64,000 nucleotides of DNA from Lunularia cruciata (Eukaryota; Streptophyta; Marchantiopsida; Lunulariales; Lunulariaceae). The translations under genes and the position numbers were made by a program. A model generated the notes under the pieces. The model did no database searches. It had not been told where the DNA came from and was given only the letters and a program-made list of their open reading frames with translations. Shown piece after piece: positions 1 through 11,700 of this stretch; the first letter of the stretch is position 1, and each line of letters starts with the position of its first letter. The DNA lies in assembly GCA_948567375.1 (NCBI GenBank), contig OX419756.1:40340552-40404551 (forward strand), in the 5' to 3' direction.

Positions 1-1870
1 AGCAAATTAGCTTTGAACAAGCTACATCACACAATTCCAGAACACCACCATGCAAATTTTAGATATACTAGAAGGTGAAGCTCTGGATCAATTTGTGAGA
101 GGCTTGAAGTCACAAACCAAACTAGAGTTGACTATGCAAGAGCCAAAACACTTGGAGGAAGCCATGCAATTGGTTAAATGCTTTGATTCCTTGGTTGCAA
201 CAACTTGGTCTTGATCTTGACCTCCATAGAACCTACCAATACACTATACACGGGTGGAAGAGCTGGTACCTATGGAGATTGATGCTATCCAATGTAGACC
301 ACTTTGCATTGCAAATAGAGAAAGCTTGTAACAAAATGGTGGTTGTTTTTATTATCACCAAATTGAACACTGCATTGCTGAATGTCCACTCAAGAATGTG
401 CAACCTCGACAAATTTCCCAGATGGAGTTTGTGGAAAATGATCAAGGAAACAAAGAATCATAGTAGGAGATTTCAAGCCATCTATTGGGAACTTGATTAG
501 TTCCAATGGGATTGAAGGCTCGGCTTATGCAATTTTGCTTCACTTGCAAGGTATGATATCTGATTGTGGTTGTAGGATTTTGGTGGATTCTAGAAGTTCA
601 GAGAATTGCATATCCATGGAATTAGCAAAGGAATTAAGTATTCCTATCAAGCTAATAATTGGAATTAGATTTATGATGATGGATGGTATTAAGGGTCTAC
701 ATTCCGTACCTCACATCTTGTTACATTTAAGATTGGGAAGGAGTATTTGGAGTGTGTGAGGTTTGTAGTAACACCTCTACATTGTGATATCACTCTAGGT
801 CTATCTTGGCTTGAACATCATAAGGTTCAATTTGATTGGAACCAAAAACAAATTCAAGTACAACATCAAAGTAGAAAATTTTGATTAGGTTGTTTAGCAC
901 CTTTGAGTAAGATACCTAAGGATAGTCAATCCCAAGTTGGGAAGTTTGTTAGAAAAGGAGCCATAGAGCAAGCTTTGAAGGAAGATAAGTCCCAAGATGG
1001 AAAGTTTGTCCATAAAGTAGCCATAGAGCAAGCTTTGGAGGAAGATAAGTCTATTTTTGTGATATGGATCAACCCAATTATGCATGGGGGATCTGAGGAG
1101 GACCAAAAGCCTTATCAAGCAATGGTTGATAAAATAGACCAAGAGTTTTTAGATATGTTTCCAGATGATCTGCCAAAGGGATTACCCTCCAATTGTGGTA
1201 TGCCCTTCAAGATTGAGTTATTGCTTGAGAGTACTCTAGTGAGTAGACCAATCTATCAACTCTCACCAGAGGAGTTGGATGAGCTCTAAACAACACTTAT
1301 AGATTTGTTGGAGAAGGATTTTATACAACATAGTACTTCTCCTTGGAGAGCACTAGTATTATTTGTTTCAAAGAATGATGAATGACTTTGGTTCTATATT
1401 GATTACCGTGGCCTCAATAAACAAGTAGTGAAGAATGCATATCCCTTGCCTCAAATTGATGACTTGCTCAACCATTTTAGTGGAGCACAATACTTCTCCA
1501 AGTTGGATCTCCAAAGTGGCGATTGGCAAATTCCCATTAATAGAGAAGATGTGCAAAAGACTACCTTTGGTATAAGGTATTGGCATTTTGAGTGGAGATT
1601 TTTGCCTTTTAGGCTCAATAATGCTCCAATAGTATTCATAAATTAGATGCATTGGGTGTTGGATGGACTATTAGATTGGTACATGGTGGTGTTCTTGGAT
1701 GAAATTTTAATCTATAGCAAGATGAAGGCAGAACATGCAAATCATGTGCTAGAAGTCCTAAGGAGACTATGTTAATGGAAGTTTTATTGCAAGAAGTCAA
1801 ATTGCATCTTTTGGCAAAAGGAAGTTACCTTCTTGGGTCAAAAGACCCTATCAGCAGGGATCAAGCCAAG
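1..1870 (+). pseudogene. Ty3/gypsy gag-pol remnant, family G1 (left-truncated by window)
   Basis: Broken frames read in order as gag C-terminus, zinc knuckle, protease and reverse transcriptase. Gag has a QFVRGLKSQTKLELT-like segment near 90-170. The knuckle near 342-390 reads CFYYHQIEHCIAEC, so its second cysteine has become Tyr. The retropepsin near 570-640 has DSRSS where DSGAS/DSGSS is normal. Reverse transcriptase spans about 1,200-1,790, with YIDYRGLNKQ, PLPQIDDLL and SKLDLQSG; the catalytic YxDD position reads FLDE. Stops at several places show it is dead. The same family, in the same orientation, reappears at 61.2-64 kb. Known of the family: these polyproteins make the capsid, cut it and copy the element RNA. 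The 5' end and LTR lie outside the window. Confidence 0.88.
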
Positions 1871-2010
1871 AATTGGAAGTAGATTGATGATGGTGGATGA
1901 TAGAAAGGATTCTGCATTCCATACCTCACATCTTATTACATCCAAAGATTGAGAAGGAGTATATGGAGTATGTCAAACATTTTAGATGTGGATGTATTTT
2001 TTCTACCATT
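1871..2010 (+). pseudogene. Out-of-order G1 protease fragment fused after reverse transcriptase
   Basis: Right after the RT 'KSNCIFWQKEVTFLGQ' stretch the sequence jumps back to a diverged copy of the protease region already seen at about 655-770. Shared landmarks are the MMxDD/MMMDG stretch, a 'cat-acctcacatctt-ttaca' stretch and the 'gagaaggagtat-tggagt' stretch. Order in the element should be protease then RT, so this is a rearranged join between two G1 copies. About 2,011-2,149 holds nothing I can assign. Confidence 0.6.
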
Positions 2011-2149
2011 AGCATCTTCTATGATTCTTCCTTTGCTTGGATTTTCTTAGCTTTAGACTTAATTTTATCTGCATGTAACATCTTCTTTGCTTCCTCCTTA
2101 GCTTTGATTTTTCTCTAGCTTCACTATTTTTGAGCTTTAATTTCCCTAT

Positions 2150-2948
2150 TGTAATACTCCGAGGACACGAGAAGAGAGAAAACACAGATTGCACACTCAA
2201 ACAATATTGTAATACTCCGAGGACAAGAGAAGAGAGAAAACACAAATTGCACACTCAAACAATCGATGCCCTAAGGAAGAACCTTCTCTTTATTATATAG
2301 ACAAAGAGGATCTCCGCCAAGGAAGCTCCACCATAGGATTAGGGACACAGATAGGTGACATGTCAGCAAGCTCCACCCTTGGATTACTTACTTGGATGGG
2401 TGACATGTCTGGTCTAGGTTGAATCTGGTTGATCAAACAAGCTTTGACCGGAGGGAATCTTTTAGTGAATCTTCCTATAGGAATCTCAGAATCACGTAAG
2501 GTACCATTGGAAAGCTCTTGACGAGACAAAGCAAGGGGGAGGGAAGGCCAACCTTTGGGGGGGGGGGGGGGGGAGGGGATGTGTACATTTTTGAGGCCTA
2601 ATTCATCCGTTTAGGCCTCCGAAATTGCCTTCAAAGATTTCAGGCATATTTCGGTTCCTACTCTATTAGTAGAAGTCCCCTTTTGGTGATACCTCTTTCT
2701 GATCTGTTTAGTCCATCATGTGTAACATCCTTCCAGATGTTACCTAGCCAATTCTCACCTTTAAAATCATATGTCTAGCTATTGGTTCTAAGGTTCTCAA
2801 GTCTATTTTGGTTTCTGCCCTATTAGTAGAAGTACTCTTTTTGTGATACTTCTATCTGATCTATTTTGACCATCATGTATAACATCATTCTAGATGTTAC
2901 CAAACCGAATTTCACATTTAGATCATATGGCTAGCTCTTGGTATTACA
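2150..2948 (-). repeat. C1 chromovirus LTR, minus strand, enlarged by internal duplications
   Basis: The right edge reads TGTAATACC on the minus strand at 2948 and the left edge is TGTAATACTCC on the plus strand, giving the TGTAATA...TATTACA ends seen in the complete C1 element at 13.8-19.9 kb. It is about 799 bp against 592-624 bp there. The extra length comes from a 58-bp tandem copy of the 3' edge (2150-2207 and 2208-2265) and a ~157-bp tandem copy of the 5' part (about 2650-2790 and 2807-2948). It also contains the shared 'GGTGACATGTC' repeat pair and a 17-G run at 2557-2573. Confidence 0.82.
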
Positions 2949-2961
2949 AACTTCACTCCTT

Positions 2962-3420
2962 CTAAGACGCAACGTCCTCGTTGTGCAATTGTTGCTCAAA
3001 TGCTTGCACCAACACAGGTGCATGTGCCAAATTGGCAGCGGGCTCCCAGGTGGCTTCATAGAGGGGGTAACCTTTCCATTGTACTAGATAGTCCACCCGC
3101 GGGTGGTGAGTACCACACATGCGTTTTTGGAGAATCCGCTCCACTTCATATTCCTCTATGCCATCAATGAGTGTCGGACAAGGTCTAATGTATGGTGTGG
3201 AATGACCTTGGCCTGATCGGGGAGTATATTTGGGTAGTAGGGAGACATGGAAGACTGGATGGATCTTCATGTGTGGTGGTAGCTCAAGGTGATAGGCCAC
3301 AGCGCCGATGCGACGAAGAATTGAGAAAGGCCCAATAAAACGAGGTCTGAGCTTATGAGGTCCAACTAATGTGAGGTTGGTTGTCAATAGCCACACTTGA
3401 TCCCCAACATTGAACTCCAT
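2962..3420 (-). pseudogene. Chromodomain-bearing integrase C-terminus of C1 element
   Basis: This is an open 152-codon tail of a Ty3/gypsy pol. Residues 1-60 are the integrase GPF/Y-type region, with FNVGDQVWLL, a P-K-L-R-P-R-FIGPF stretch and HPVFHVSLL. Residues about 93-140 are a chromodomain with the aromatic-cage pattern YEVERIL, YLVQWKGY and EATWEP. The domain is known to bind modified histone H3 tails and steer integration into heterochromatin. It is the best-preserved C1 coding stretch in the window and visibly richer in GC than its surroundings, which suggests a younger or less methylation-worn copy. The PPT-like purine stretch lies between it and the LTR at 2948. It is only the 3' end of pol, so not a functional gene. 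Confidence 0.85.
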
Positions 3421-3715
3421 GTGCCGACGGTGTGCATCAGCATATTGCTTCTGTCAATTTTGTGCAATCTGTAATCGGTGCTTGGCGCTCTTCACACCTT
3501 GTTGGATTCTAGAAACAAATGTGTTGACTACATCAACCTTGGTAGCCACTGGATGGATCTTCATCAAGCTAGAAGGTGTGAAATGATGCTCACTATACAT
3601 GAGGAAGAACGGAGTGACCAAGGTGGATGCATTCACTGAATTGTTGTAAGAGAATTCCACCAACGGCAGTAGGGTGTCCTACCTCTCTTGCTCTTCTAAG
3701 GTGAAGCCGCATAAC
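3421..3715 (-). pseudogene. C1 integrase core fragment
   Basis: The minus strand reads EEQER, then a -TLLPLV- stretch, then MVEFSYNNSVNASTL and PFFLMYSEHHFTP, the conserved end of the integrase catalytic core, continuing into the chromodomain tail. Closely matching stretches occur at 18.5-18.7 kb (+) and 29.3-29.5 kb (-). A frame break separates it from the tail. It stops abruptly at about 3,715 at another LTR edge. Confidence 0.78.
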
Positions 3716-3760
3716 TTGGTATTACAGACCTCCCTCCTTTTAAGACGCAACGTCCTCAAT
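3716..3760 (-). repeat. Micro-relic of a second C1 LTR/polypurine-tract junction
   Basis: The plus strand has 'tggtattaca' followed by a pyrimidine run and 'aagacgcaacgtcctc'. That is the same junction (LTR first bases, PPT, end of the internal region) found at 2940-2985. Only about 11 bp of LTR and about 30 bp of internal sequence remain, fused directly to integrase sequence, so a deletion removed nearly all of this copy. Confidence 0.6.
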
Positions 3761-6700
3761 GGGCCTATCTTGGCTATCCTTGGGCTTCAATCTTGGCTAC
3801 TTTGATCATTGCTATGTTATCCATTACCTCTTTCCTCATATTGGTATGGTTAGCAAAGTCATGTGCAAATCCAAATGCTAACAGTGAAGGTTTTACAAAA
3901 CCTTTACAATCTTCCTCCTTTTCCAAGAATCACTCTCAACTTCTTTCATTCCTTGTACTAAATTTTCATCTGTTGTGTATGTGAATCTCAAATGGCAAGG
4001 GGTGAAAAAACTCAAAGGATTCCACACTCTTGTCTTCTAGCTTATCTAGCACATGTATAGTATTAGCAATGTCTCCTTGTGCATTAGGAACTAAGAACAT
4101 ATATGAAGTATCCTTAGTAGTAAATTCATCCTCCTCTCCAAGTACTCATGTGTAAATCTAGACCCTCCAATCACTTCCTCTCATGTGAACTTAAAAGATC
4201 AACAACACTACTCTCTTCTCTAACCCTTCTATTTAAATAAACAATATTACTGTCATCCTCAGCACCCATATTTAAATCAGCAACATTAATCTCATCTCCC
4301 AGCTCCATTTTTTAAAGCATAGGAAGAGATATATTAGCTTTATTCCCAAACATAATGTCCATTTGGTGGTGATGAGTAAAATAATGATTTAGTTTATTGT
4401 TGATGCATCTCCATTCCTATTTAATTTTCTTCTTGATAAGAACCTCCCTTGTGTACTTTTCCTTCTAGTCTTGGGTTGACTTGTAGGACTTTCTATATAT
4501 ATATATATGGAAGACTTCTTTTCAATTTCTCTCCATTCATACTCTCAAGAAACCATCCAATCCAAAATTCCACTGGATAAGTGGCTATATAGGAGAATGC
4601 AATAATTTTTCACATGGGCCCCTTAGAATTGCTTCCATGTTTTTGCTTTGGGTCCTCCAAGTAGTAAAAAATCTGGCCATAATGATGAGAGATCATTTAA
4701 AACCTATCATCATGGGTTTTGGTTTGATTGCAAGCAACAATTTATTTAATATGAGGAGGCATAGTTGATACCATTCTCAATAGATGCACAAATTGAGAGG
4801 TCTTAGGTGATATAGACAAAGAGTTGGGACAAGAGACTTGGAATATGTACTTCTATGTGTAGTTGATAAGAGTGACTAAATATGATGTGAAAATGATTTC
4901 TAAACAAGTAGAAATGTAGATGGGACGAAGTAGAAGAGGAAGTGCATGGAGAATTGGAAGAGAAATAACTATTTGAGAGAGACTATCCATATTTTAAATA
5001 GTAGTGTGTAATGTCTTGGTTGATTTCTCCAAAATCTGATTTCTCAAAGTTTGCACACAAATTATCAAAGTTGGTGATCACAAGAACCTTAACTCCTCAC
5101 TTTGGTGCCCAAAATTTTCATTTTCCTTTGATCTTGGAGAATCTGAAATAGTGTCTCTTGCTACAAAAACTAAACCTCAAGCTATTCTAATTGTATGCTT
5201 CAAAGAGGGGGAAATTTTCCATTCACAAGCTTATTTGCAAGAGTGACATTTGCCCCGGCGTGTTAAGGAACTTTGAATGCCATGTGGAGGAAAGGAAGAA
5301 CCTCAATGAATTCAAAATTTAAAATTCAAGGCAAAGAACCATTCTCTTCCACATGTAAGTCTCTAGTACCTATAGTAACATGCGGCAATTTTTCACTCAT
5401 TCTTAACTTCACACGATTGAAATTTAAATCAGTTCTTATCTCATAACCTCCCTTAATTTTCTCCCATTACCTTACATGAAATGCCACATAAATTTGTACA
5501 TTAATGAAACAACTATAAATATGGATTTATAGGTACATGTAAATATTTTACAAACATCTATCCATAAATTGTAATAAAATTTTCAATTGAAACCTGCCAT
5601 TTTTTATAAGAAGTGCAAATTATGACCTATAGCTTCTTACGAGTTATGAGTAATCCCATAAATACTAAATATTTGACATATGAATTAATGTGGGTCTTCT
5701 AATTCATATCAAATAAAAAGCTTGGAGTCAACCATACAAGCTATGTATCACAAGGTATGAGCTAGTGTGTGTAAATGAACTACCAAATGCCAAGAAATTT
5801 GAAATATATCTATGCTCTATGAAAACCGTGGGTTAGTGAATGAAATTACAAAGGGGTTAGTATGGCCAAGGATAGAAGATTGGGCTTGCCATTTGAAGCC
5901 ATTTGAATGGTGGCATGAATCTGCCAAGGAGAGAAGAGAAGATTTGAGTGGCATAAATTTGGTGAGGAGAGAAAAGATTATTGGATTGGCCTTGGCAACA
6001 TGAGGATTAACAAAAGGAAACATCTCACATTTGCTTGTGAAAGAGGGAAGATTGCAGTTTTATCATCATCAAGAGAGTAACAAAATACCTTTCATTAGTA
6101 TTGGGCAGGAGCTCACCAACACTTTTGGTAGGCTTTTTCAACTCATACATTCAAGTTTTTATGTAAGCAAGAGTCTCTACACATACAAGTGCATTTATGA
6201 CTTGCAAAATTCCAAGTTGGTGGATTCTTTAAATTACTTATGTTTGTTATAGAAGCTATTACTAGCAATAGTTCAATTCTTTGGATTGGGATAGTTTCAT
6301 TCTTGTTGGATTATAGAGCTTAGACAATCATTCAAGATGTTTGAAGTATATTTAAAATTGAAATCAAGGAGCCATGATTGAGTAAAGTTGGCAAAGTTGA
6401 ACTTAATTTTGGACTTGGATGGGTCTAAAATATTTTTGCCCAAGCTTGATGTGCATTACGTTTACTTTGAAAGCATATACATGATTTTACAAGTTATGCA
6501 CAACGTGATAAAACCCTTTAAAACCACTCTTGTATTTTTTCTTCAAATTCCTTCTTCTTGCTTAATATAGCCAAATTCTAAAATTTTGATTCAATTATAG
6601 TATAATCATAGTATGTAAATCAAATCTTCTTTTTCTTATGTTGTGATTCTTCTATCATTGCTTATTTGGGTCAATCTTTGTATTTTGAAAGGAAATCCAT

Positions 6701-7205
6701 CATATTGATGGATATCCAAAGAACAATATGATCTCTAATTCTAAAATTTTTCTCTAGAGTATTTCACTTCATAATTTTGACAATATTATAGTATTTACCA
6801 TTATAAAATTTCATATGGTATATTTTGTTTAATAATCTTGACATGATTGTAGTATTGACCATAATAACCAGAGTTTACCCAAATTGGGATTTTTTGAGCA
6901 ATAGAAATTGCACAAGACTATGTGAATCAAGTTCAAATTCTTAAAACACATGAAATTTTTTATCTTTTTTGGAATTTGATATTTTTTTATAAAGCAATGT
7001 AATTATATTGTGTTGAATCCATGATATTGCTTAGAAGCAAAGCAAGCTCACTTGATATCTTGATGTACTAAGCTTGCATAGTCAAATATTATACACAAAA
7101 TAATGACCAAATTTATAAGCTTACATAGTCAATTGTGTAAAAATATAGATTTTATAGACGAGTAACAAAGTCTATTTACTAACAAAGTAGTAAATAGACC
7201 AAGAG
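3761..7205. other. AT-rich stretch with no recognised gene
   Basis: I find only short open frames (largest about 60-73 codons at 3,793, 5,812 and 6,031) without family motifs. There is a short TA run near 4,492-4,508. Parts of 3.8-4.9 kb may be worn gag sequence on the minus strand, but no motif settles it. Confidence 0.5.
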
Positions 7206-7553
7206 TTATAAGAATATTTTAAAAGCATCTAGGAATTTACTTAGTACCTTCCAAGTATTGGGTAATGTGCATGCCAAGTGGTGACTTTTAGGAAGAAGAT
7301 TCTTGGCTAGCTTAGCTTGCATGCAAAGTAGGTGGCTTACGGAAAGAAGCTTCTTGAGAAGCTTCCCCATTAGCTTGGCTTCCACTCTAAGAAGACAACT
7401 TTTAAGAAGCTTCTCAAGAGCCTTATATTCTTCTCTATAGATACCAAAGCCTAAGCTCATTCTAAGCATTGGGAGTTTCCCTCATTCAAGAGTCCCAATA
7501 TGATCTTTTGTTACGATCTTCCATTCTCTTATTTCTCTCCTTGGTCTTTTACA
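7206..7553 (+). repeat. G1 LTR relic
   Basis: It matches the G1 LTR at 61,238-61,595 along its length in order: the 'ttctagaagcatctag'-like start, several 'ttagcttagcttgcatgc'/'agaagcttct' blocks, the worn TATA region 'ctatagatacc', 'aagcctaagctcat', and the end 'ctccttggtctttt' plus ACA. No primer site or internal region follows and I see no matching target duplications, so it is a worn solo or truncated LTR. Confidence 0.7.
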
Positions 7554-7984
7554 AATTGTATTCACAAAAAGATGACCAAATTTCTTAACCCCAAGTGAAC
7601 CTCTTTGTGTTACATGAGCTTAATAGTATACTCCCAACAAATATCACTTAGCAATCCCCTAGCAAATCTCCATCCTAATAAAACCCATAGCAAATCCCAT
7701 GCAAACCACCTTCGGGGTGACACTTGATAGAACGATCTCCTAGAAAAATCCCACCTTCACAAATCTCTATGGCAAACCTTGCATGTAGCAATCCTCTAGC
7801 ACTTCCACCCCCAAAAAAAAACCTTGAGAAAAATTTCTTGTCCTTAGCCAAAAAGCACTTTTCAAGCCTTGGGCCCCTAACAAATCACAAAATCACATAA
7901 CTTCTATTTCTATTGTCAAAATTGACAACAAAACCAGATTCTATTTCCATCTTGATAGTGATTTGAGTTGATTTCTCCTATCAA

Positions 7985-8775
7985 TCCCTAAATGCAAAGA
8001 ACCATGGAATTAACAAAGCAACCATAAAAATGGGGGAATTATGAAATTAACAAAGCATTGCAAGAAGAAAGAATAATTAATTTCAAAAATCATCATGTAA
8101 TATCTTTGTGTGAGAAGTTTAATATCAAATTCTAGATAAGGTGTTCTTATCTTGTTCAATGTATCATAAATTGTTCTCCATCCTTGTTTGAGCTCTTTCT
8201 CTATGAGACCTTCTCCCGTTCCAAAGTCCCAATGATACCATGTTTAGAAATTCTTGGAATTTCATAGTCTTTGATGGAATGGGAGGTGGAACCAAATTGG
8301 GAGAATCTAGAGAGGAATTGTAAGAATGACAATTAGGACTCATAGAGAGAGAGAAAGAATTTGCAACTCAAGAAGCTTTGTCCTCTCCTATTTTCTACCA
8401 TACTTAAATTCTCTATATGCAAAACTAGTGCAATTATGTTCACTCCCTCACTTCTCCAAATGTAAGTACACTAAAAAATTACATCATTGCCATCTTTGCA
8501 CCCAAAATACTTCTATTGCCACTATGGTATCAAGATTGAATGCAACTATTTTCTATTTTTGTATTCTTGATTTAAGCAGATTTCCATAAATGATCACAAT
8601 GAACCATATAATTAACAAAGCAACCATTGAAACAAGGAATCATGGAATTAACAAAGGTGGCAAGAAGAAGGAATGGTTGATTTTGAAAATTGTTATAAAA
8701 TGTAGTAGTACAAGTAGGTTTTATGTCAATTTTAGAGAAGGTGATCTTATCTTAACACATGACATATAGTTTAGG
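7985..8775. repeat. Direct repeat pair (7,985-8,170 and 8,590-8,775)
   Basis: Two diverged copies in the same orientation share 'attaacaaagcaacca', 'ggaattaacaaag/atgaaattaacaaag', a 'caagaagaa' stretch, 'tttcaaaaatc/ttttgaaaatt' and 'ggtgatcttatctt/ggtgttcttatctt'. They are about 600 bp apart. The interval holds a copia-like primer-site signature and a 64-87-codon open frame without motifs. Direct repeats flanking a primer site could be short LTRs or a local duplication; I cannot choose. Confidence 0.5.
8230..8262 (-). other. Possible copia primer-binding site / LTR edge
   Basis: The plus strand reads 'ccaatgataccatgtttagaaattc'-like sequence. This resembles the reverse complement of a TGGTATCA primer site next to an LTR ending in a T-A-A-C-A-like edge, a junction common in plant copia elements. 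No coding region supports it nearby. Confidence 0.3.
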
Positions 8776-11700
8776 TTTTTCTAATGACACCCAAGGTGTT
8801 AATACTATTAACAAGAAATCTCACCTAATTTTTGCTCATAAAATAGAAATTCCCACACAAATATGGGGAAAGTGGAAGTGTGAGTTAAGGTAGTTGGATA
8901 TTTGTAAATTTTTTTGGGGACATTTTCTTTTTTTTTCATCCTTGTTTTATAAGTATTGCTAGAAGTTTTTACAATTTTCTTTACAATACCCATAAAATCC
9001 TATAAAATCCATTATTGAAACAACCTAATATAATGAGAGGTATCAATACTTAGACTTCTATAAAAGATTTTACAAGTAATCTAAATCATCAATCTAAATT
9101 ACAATCTAAATTGTTGTTATGACTAGTGTTCAAGGGGATCCAAAATATTATTGTGTGTAGAGCATGAAATTCTGTAAAAAAATAATTTTACCTGTAGCTT
9201 TCTACGGACTATAGGCACTCCATAAAAATTTATTAGAACATTGTATTTCCATTTGAATTCGATGATGACATATTAAGCCTCACACTTGGAGAAGGAGTAA
9301 CATTGTCATAATTTCCTCTCCTTGTCTCTTGCCATATTTCTAACCTTGCACTCTCCATGCATGACAACTTGTGAAGTTCACAATTTGCAAAATCTAGAAT
9401 CACAAAAGATAATTTTTTGTGAAATTTGGAGAGAAAAAAAGAATAGGTGAGAATACTCTAATGCTCCACAACACAGTCTGATATGCCCAAAGGTCATAAC
9501 TATTTTTTCAGATAGTTCATAACTTTTCTTTTGGGATTACTTCTCACTAATGCAACCCATAAAGGTAAGGAATAAAACCACCCTCTTTTTTGTAAATATT
9601 TTCATCATTTGTAAAAAATTGTATGGGTACAGTTCATTTTCTCTACTTGTAGATATCAATGGAATTTAGTATTGAAAACCCGCCAATGCATTTGGATACC
9701 ACTACTTAACACAAACTCAACATAACCCAAAGAGATAGAAATTCTTCTTTTGTAAAATATGGTAGCCTTTGTGTTCCATCCATGTACTTAAATATGAAAT
9801 TGGCAAGAAGATTCCTATACTAATCCTTTTAGTGCACTATAGTGTATAAGCAAATCAAGGAGGAAAAATGATCAAAGGATTCAAGTTTGTGTTTGGGAGA
9901 GTAGGGTGTACATTATAAGCATAAATTAGAGTGCATGTTTTACACTATGAATGGAAGACTAGGAAAAATGATTAAAGGATTCAAGTTTGTGTTTGGGAGA
10001 GTAGGGTGTACATTATAAGCATAAATTAGAGTGCATATTGTACACTATGAATGAAAGACTAGGATGGGATTTAATATGTAATTCTACCTGTAGTGTTGTT
10101 GCATCACATAACATGAGAAGGTTTGTTTTCCTAGCACAAAATGAGATAGGATTCTAGAAGTTGAACTTGCGTAAGAGAAACCATTGAATTTGTGGAAAGA
10201 TAATATTGAGGAAGATGAGAAATCTTAGTTTCTTTTATGTTTATTTAAAAGAGAAAAACTTCAAGAAGTGATTGCAAGTGATATATGTGATTGCCTCTTT
10301 TCCTTTTTGATTTATAATGGGTTCAATCTAATTATATAGAATTAGTATGGTATTGTCATTTAAAATACTTTCCAAATTATTTGATATAAGATGCATGATT
10401 GTAATGAATGCATAAATAAAATTAAGTAAGATTAATAAAAAAAATAATTATTGTGAGATTTCTTGCAATAAAAAAGAACATTGGGTTGATAACTTTGAAA
10501 GGTCACTTTACAAGGAAAAGAACTACTCTTCTTGATTCTTAGTCTTTCTTTACAATTGGGTCTATTCTTTTTTATTATGTTTTGGTGAATTGATTAACAC
10601 ATACATACAATGGCATCATGAAGTCATATTTATAAAAAACCAAGACAATAACTATGTTTGGTCTAATCTATTGATTCTGTAGTCTAAGCAAATTACCAAA
10701 TCAGGAATACTCCATACACCTTATTCAACCTCCTATGGTTCTTTCAAGATATTCATATAACATATTTTCATTATTTATTAGAGCAAGACTAATGCGAAGA
10801 TGCATGTTTCTACATTTCTTTTCTTCAATGATTTAGCCTCCCATATTACAAACATTATGCATGTCATCTTGCAATGACTAGAATAAACTAGATTCTTAGA
10901 CTATCACAATATTATAGCTTTTAAGCAATTTTGCTAGGACATTGGAATGAGGATATTTTGATCCATAGTTTTATCAATAGCTACTCATGGGTTAAAAATT
11001 GTGGTAGTCATCTACAATGTTTTATTTATTTATTTGGCCATTAGAGTTACTATTCACACCATTACAACTACCACTTGTACTATCAGATGTGCCATTAGGG
11101 TTGGACTTATATCCACTCCATGGAGAATAATTCAAGGCCACTCCATGGGGAATAATGTGAAGTACAGCTCCAAAGAGCTCACTTCTTACATGTTGAGCCT
11201 TTGAGTTCTTCCTAATTATGGTGGATAAAGGCTGGCAAGTAAAAATTGGATTCTCTTAGCTAGAGTGAGTGTGGCTCAACGGTGGAATCAATGCTTGTAG
11301 GTAGAGAGTATTGAGATCTGATATATGATCATTTGAATAATTATGGCACTTTTGAGTTTATGTGTGACTTCTTATATGAGTTGTGCTTCTATACTGTATG
11401 TTGTGTAGCAATGTATATTTGCACAAGAAGATCCTTATGATTGATGTCCATTGATGTCAAGCAAGCATAAAAATTGACTTAAAAGAACATGTTACATTTA
11501 ATTAATGAAAACACTCAATAACTATGATTATTATTTGTCTTCCCTTTTGGATGGTCTCTCATTTCTTTCCTTCTTTCCATTTATCTTTCTTGTGGTATTA
11601 TTGCTCTTGAACTCTTTCATATCCTTCCTTTTTGTCCCTTGCTCTTGTTTAAATTTAATTTTAGATAATAGTCCATGTGGCATGAATAGCAACCTCTTGA

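Noticed and set aside
5812-6252. Small plus-strand frames of 63 and 73 codons as possible genes
   Set aside because: No motif, no codon pattern and overlapping antisense frames of the same size.
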